64,000 nt of DNA from positions 16,155 through 80,154 of the forward strand of contig JAXMBX010000021.1 of the NCBI GenBank assembly GCA_046349635.1, read 5' to 3'. This DNA is from JAXMBX01 sp046349635. Lineage in GTDB: Bacteria > Planctomycetota > Planctomycetia > Planctomycetales > Planctomycetaceae. The notes under the pieces were generated by a model that made no database searches, had not been told where the DNA came from, and saw only the letters and a program-made list of their open reading frames with translations. Below are positions 61,653-64,000 of this stretch, piece after piece; the stretch's first letter is position 1; each line of letters begins with the position of its first letter. Made by a program: the position numbers and the translations under genes.

Positions 61653-63128
61653 CTAGGCTTGAGCGGCAGCGGCGGGCTGCGGCTTGATCAGTGAAAACAC
61701 AACCATCGCCACGGCGGACAGCACATACGCACAAATTGCCGCGCGATTCTTGTTGAACGCAATCGCCTCCAGCGTCGCCGGGGAAACCTTCTCCAGAACC
61801 AGGTACGACACCGGGAACACCGCGCCGGTCACAATCGCCGCCGCCGCACCCCAGTTATTCGCCCGCTTCCAGTAGCAGCAGGCAATCAGCAGGACCGACA
61901 TGCTCGACAGGTACACCGTCCCCGTGATTGCCAGGTAATCCCACAAGGCCCCCTCCAACTGGTAAAACAGGCCGTAGAAGAACAGGAACACCCCGATCAA
62001 TGCCACCAGCATGCGGTTGATCAGCAATCCCATTTTCTCCGATCCGTTCTTCTTTCGGAACGGCCCCAGAATGTCGTTATAAATCACCGCCGCCCACGTG
62101 ATCATGTACGACGAGTCGGTGGACATGTCCGCTGCCAGCATCGCCGCGATCAGAACCCCCATCAGCCCCATCGGCACAAACGTGCTCAGGAACATCGGCA
62201 TCGCATGCAGCGTATCCTTCGGAGCATTCGCCCCCAGCGCGCCCAGAGCTGCAATCCCCCAGATCCCCGGAATCAGGAACCGGCACACGAAGAAGAAGCT
62301 CGTCCCAATGTATACCTTGCGTCCGGTCCACGTATCCTTGGCCGCCATCAATCGGGCAATCGTCGTCTGCCAGGTGAGCGTCGCCGCAACCTGCAGGAAG
62401 GACTGCGCCAGCACCCATTCGAAGCCGAGCCTGGGATTGAGGAACGGGTTGAATCCCCCCGCTCCATGTTTCTGTTCCACGGTCGCCACGATCGTCGACC
62501 AGCCTATTTTTCCAATAATCAGATATGTCACAGCCAGCAGTCCGATGCTCATCACGATGAACTGCAGAAAGTCCGTCACCAGCACCGAGAGCATTCCACC
62601 CAGGATCGTATAGATCGCTACCATCGCCAGCAGGATGGTCATTGTCGTGACGAGATACCCCTCATTCATCCCGGTCACCTGCACCAGGAAGTCTCCACCG
62701 ACCCGCAGGAAGACCCCCATGTTCAGGAGCCCCCCCAGCACGATCACGACCCCTGACAACCACCGGATAAACACCCCGTAACGCTTTTCAAACAGTTCCG
62801 GGATCGTCATCACCCCGGAGTCACGCAACGGTTTCACGCAGAACCCGGTGATGCCAATAAAGAACATCGCCAACGCCTGCAGAATCCCGGGCGTGGCCCC
62901 CGCAAACCCGTTCTCATACCCCCCCTGCGCCGTGTACATGCAGGTGATGATTCCGAATTCCGTCGCCGCCAGCGACGCAATCCCCAGGAACAGGTTCATC
63001 TCCCGCCCCGCGACCAGGAAGTCCTCGACTTTGCCCACGTATTTCCGAACCATGACTCCGGCGGCCATCGTCACCAGCAGGTATATCCCTACGATGCTGC
63101 CGTCCAGAAACCAGTTGAAGTGCGACAT
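61653..63128 (-). CDS. Sodium:solute symporter family permease
   Basis: 491 residues from the ATG at 63128 (GAAAGAG upstream; the frame extends 15 codons further). At least 12 hydrophobic segments are visible. VGKVEDFLVAGREMNLFLGIASLAATEFGIITCMYTAQGGYENGF at 28-72 is the signature first part of the SSS family, with the sodium-site helix regions in GILQALAMFFIGITGFCVKPL and AAMLAADMSTDSSYMITWAA. The substrate (sugar, amino acid, carboxylate or other) cannot be told. A 53-residue membrane protein gene follows on the same strand. Confidence 0.93.
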   Translation of the reverse strand: MSHFNWFLDGSIVGIYLLVTMAAGVMVRKYVGKVEDFLVAGREMNLFLGIASLAATEFGIITCMYTAQGGYENGFAGATPGILQALAMFFIGITGFCVKPLRDSGVMTIPELFEKRYGVFIRWLSGVVIVLGGLLNMGVFLRVGGDFLVQVTGMNEGYLVTTMTILLAMVAIYTILGGMLSVLVTDFLQFIVMSIGLLAVTYLIIGKIGWSTIVATVEQKHGAGGFNPFLNPRLGFEWVLAQSFLQVAATLTWQTTIARLMAAKDTWTGRKVYIGTSFFFVCRFLIPGIWGIAALGALGANAPKDTLHAMPMFLSTFVPMGLMGVLIAAMLAADMSTDSSYMITWAAVIYNDILGPFRKKNGSEKMGLLINRMLVALIGVFLFFYGLFYQLEGALWDYLAITGTVYLSSMSVLLIACCYWKRANNWGAAAAIVTGAVFPVSYLVLEKVSPATLEAIAFNKNRAAICAYVLSAVAMVVFSLIKPQPAAAAQA

Positions 63129-63345
63129 GAAGACTCTTTCCAGATGAAAGCAAACTCGCGAACCGGAAATCAAAGTGACAATTTCTTATAACGACCGCCG
63201 GAACCTTTCGCCACTTTCAAACCGCCCGAACTCCGCCACTCTCTCAGACTGCCCGGGAAATCCGGGCATTCTGAGGGCACATTGCGGCCTGTATCGACCT
63301 GTTCACACGGGGAAATTGGCCCTCGTCGACTGGTCCGCAGGCTGC

Positions 63346-63507
63346 ATGCTCATCTGGTCCACCCTCTTCACCAGCGGCAACGACCTCTACAGCCTCACGG
63401 GCAATGACCACCGGCTCGGCTGAGTCTGGGCTTTGACCTGTGTCACACTCATCGTCGTCGTCTCCCGCCTCTGGAACGACTCCGACAACGCCGCCAAAAA
63501 TAAATAG
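63346..63507 (+). pseudogene. Possible small membrane protein frame with an in-frame TGA
   Basis: From the ATG at 63346 the frame reads MLIWSTLFTSGNDLYSL, then TGA at 63421-63423, then VWALTCVTLIVVVSRLWNDS to a TAG at 63505-63507. Codon use favours G/C third positions on both sides of the TGA and the second half is a good membrane segment, so one G-to-A change of a TGG Trp codon would explain the break. The start is uncertain. Confidence 0.35.
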
Positions 63508-63534
63508 ACGGAATCGAGTGGTTGTCTCCCCAAG

Positions 63535-63559
63535 ACCTTCTCCCCTTGCGGGAGAAGGT
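63535..63559 (+). repeat. Palindromic intergenic element
   Basis: ACCTTCTCCC and GGGAGAAGGT form a ten-base stem around a five-base loop, followed by GGCCGCAGGCC. Elements of this kind (a pyrimidine-purine stem with TTGC in the loop) are dispersed in many high-GC genomes. Only one copy is present here. Confidence 0.5.
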
Positions 63560-63681
63560 GGCCGCAGGCCGGAAGAGAGGGCAGAACAAACGTCTCTGAA
63601 CTCCGTACCCCCATCTGCGTACAATAGATCCCGTAGACATGCATCGACGTTGCCGACACCACTTCTCGGGCTCACGCCTCC

Positions 63682-64000
63682 ATGAATCAGATCACGATCT
63701 TCGGAGTGATGTTCGTCCTTCTCTCCTCACTGACGTACCTTTGCATACATTTTAATCTCAAAACTCCGGAGAACATGTTCCCGAACAGTCTCCTCTCCAA
63801 GGAACAGAGAGAAAGAATCCGTCAACACGAGGCCCGCGCTCGCGAGGGGATGGAGAAAGGCGGCCTCAAATACCACATCTTCCAAAACTTCGTGCTCGGC
63901 GTCGTCTTTTTTATCGGGCTAGTGATGATCTTCATTGGCATCGTCATTAACCCACGGCCCCTCCAAGCCACCAAACCACCAGTTGCTGCGGGCCAGGCTG
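63682..64000 (+). CDS. N-terminal part of a small membrane protein, cut by the window edge
   Basis: An ATG at 63682 opens 106 codons without a stop to the end. MNQITIFGVMFVLLSSLTYLCIHF is a first membrane segment, a charged stretch follows (LLSKEQRERIRQHEARAREGMEKGG), and FQNFVLGVVFFIGLVMIFIGIVI (about 71-92) is a second. A Pro/Ala tail begins at about 94. No family recognised. It is the only strongly coding frame at the right edge. Confidence 0.65.
   Translation, partial: MNQITIFGVMFVLLSSLTYLCIHFNLKTPENMFPNSLLSKEQRERIRQHEARAREGMEKGGLKYHIFQNFVLGVVFFIGLVMIFIGIVINPRPLQATKPPVAAGQA

Larger units (their letters stand above)
63129..63681. other. Intergenic region with decayed small gene and palindromic repeat
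   Basis: 553 bases between the symporter start and the right-edge gene. It holds the symporter promoter, a TGA-interrupted membrane-protein frame (63346-63507) and a 10-bp-stem repeat element (63535-63559). Confidence 0.5.

Noticed and set aside
63421..63423. TGA as a selenocysteine codon
   Set aside because: No suitable stem-loop follows at the right distance and the surrounding sequence is membrane helix; a Trp codon mutation is simpler.
1..64000. CRISPR arrays, insertion sequences, rRNA and tRNA genes
   Set aside because: No evenly spaced repeats, transposase-like frames or RNA gene signatures were seen while reading; short T-loop-like strings (for example near 13031 and 19350) lie in coding or lack arms.

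Overview
The window is dense, high-GC bacterial chromosome (about 48 protein genes, no rRNA, tRNA, CRISPR array or transposase seen). The gene families point to a planctomycete (Planctomycetota, probably Planctomycetia). These are a secreted sulfatase with a C-x-P-x-R motif, a DUF1501 protein with a twin-arginine signal, large secreted HEAT/TPR and beta-sandwich proteins, VWA proteins, a Calx-beta-type surface protein with an LEPR-XLL-like N-terminus, Tat-exported sugar isomerase-like proteins, and hydroxysqualene dehydroxylase. No species is assigned.

Layout. 1-2039: left-edge membrane protein, small conserved protein, membrane-anchored VWA protein (minus). 2204-7281: secreted protein with a C-x4-C-H motif, then a minus-strand sulfatase and a glycoside-hydrolase-like protein that look like a sulfated-glycan degradation pair. 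7494-10574: glpK-glpD operon. 10592-15886 (minus): purQ, zinc-ribbon metallopeptidase, broken VWA gene, AAA+ ATPase. 16038-23570: mfd, parvulin lipoprotein, chromate transporter, secreted isoaspartyl methyltransferase. 23845-27563: bi-domain oxidoreductase and Calx-beta surface protein flanked by a short direct repeat. 27614-32414 (minus): two paralogous dynamin-like GTPases, AlkA-type glycosylase, small Cys protein. 32437-33830: frameshifted hpnE. 33946-35763: comF and hemC. 35794-42791: hypothetical protein, lipoprotein, frameshifted DUF1501, HEAT/TPR protein, Tat-exported isomerase-like protein. 42933-47384: DUF983, Nif3-like and a large secreted protein. 47548-53584: second isomerase-like protein, secreted esterase, RNase D, HisA-like protein, alpha/beta hydrolase, hypothetical. 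53597-57742: thrC, thioredoxin/CAP-like secreted protein, XdhC. 58118-64000: small membrane proteins, RND/MMPL transporter, sodium:solute symporter with a 53-residue partner, and a membrane protein running off the right edge.

Most notable: (i) the adjacent pair of dynamin-like GTPases, both with non-standard nucleotide-specificity loops and a shared TQQKY segment, a plausible two-component membrane-remodelling machine; (ii) a cluster of five single-base indels in one VWA gene within about 425 bases, plus one-base homopolymer losses in hpnE and in the DUF1501 gene, which indicate either decaying genes or residual sequencing errors; (iii) several unusual secreted fusions and small membrane proteins. 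All functional statements rest on reading the translated sequence; no database search was possible.
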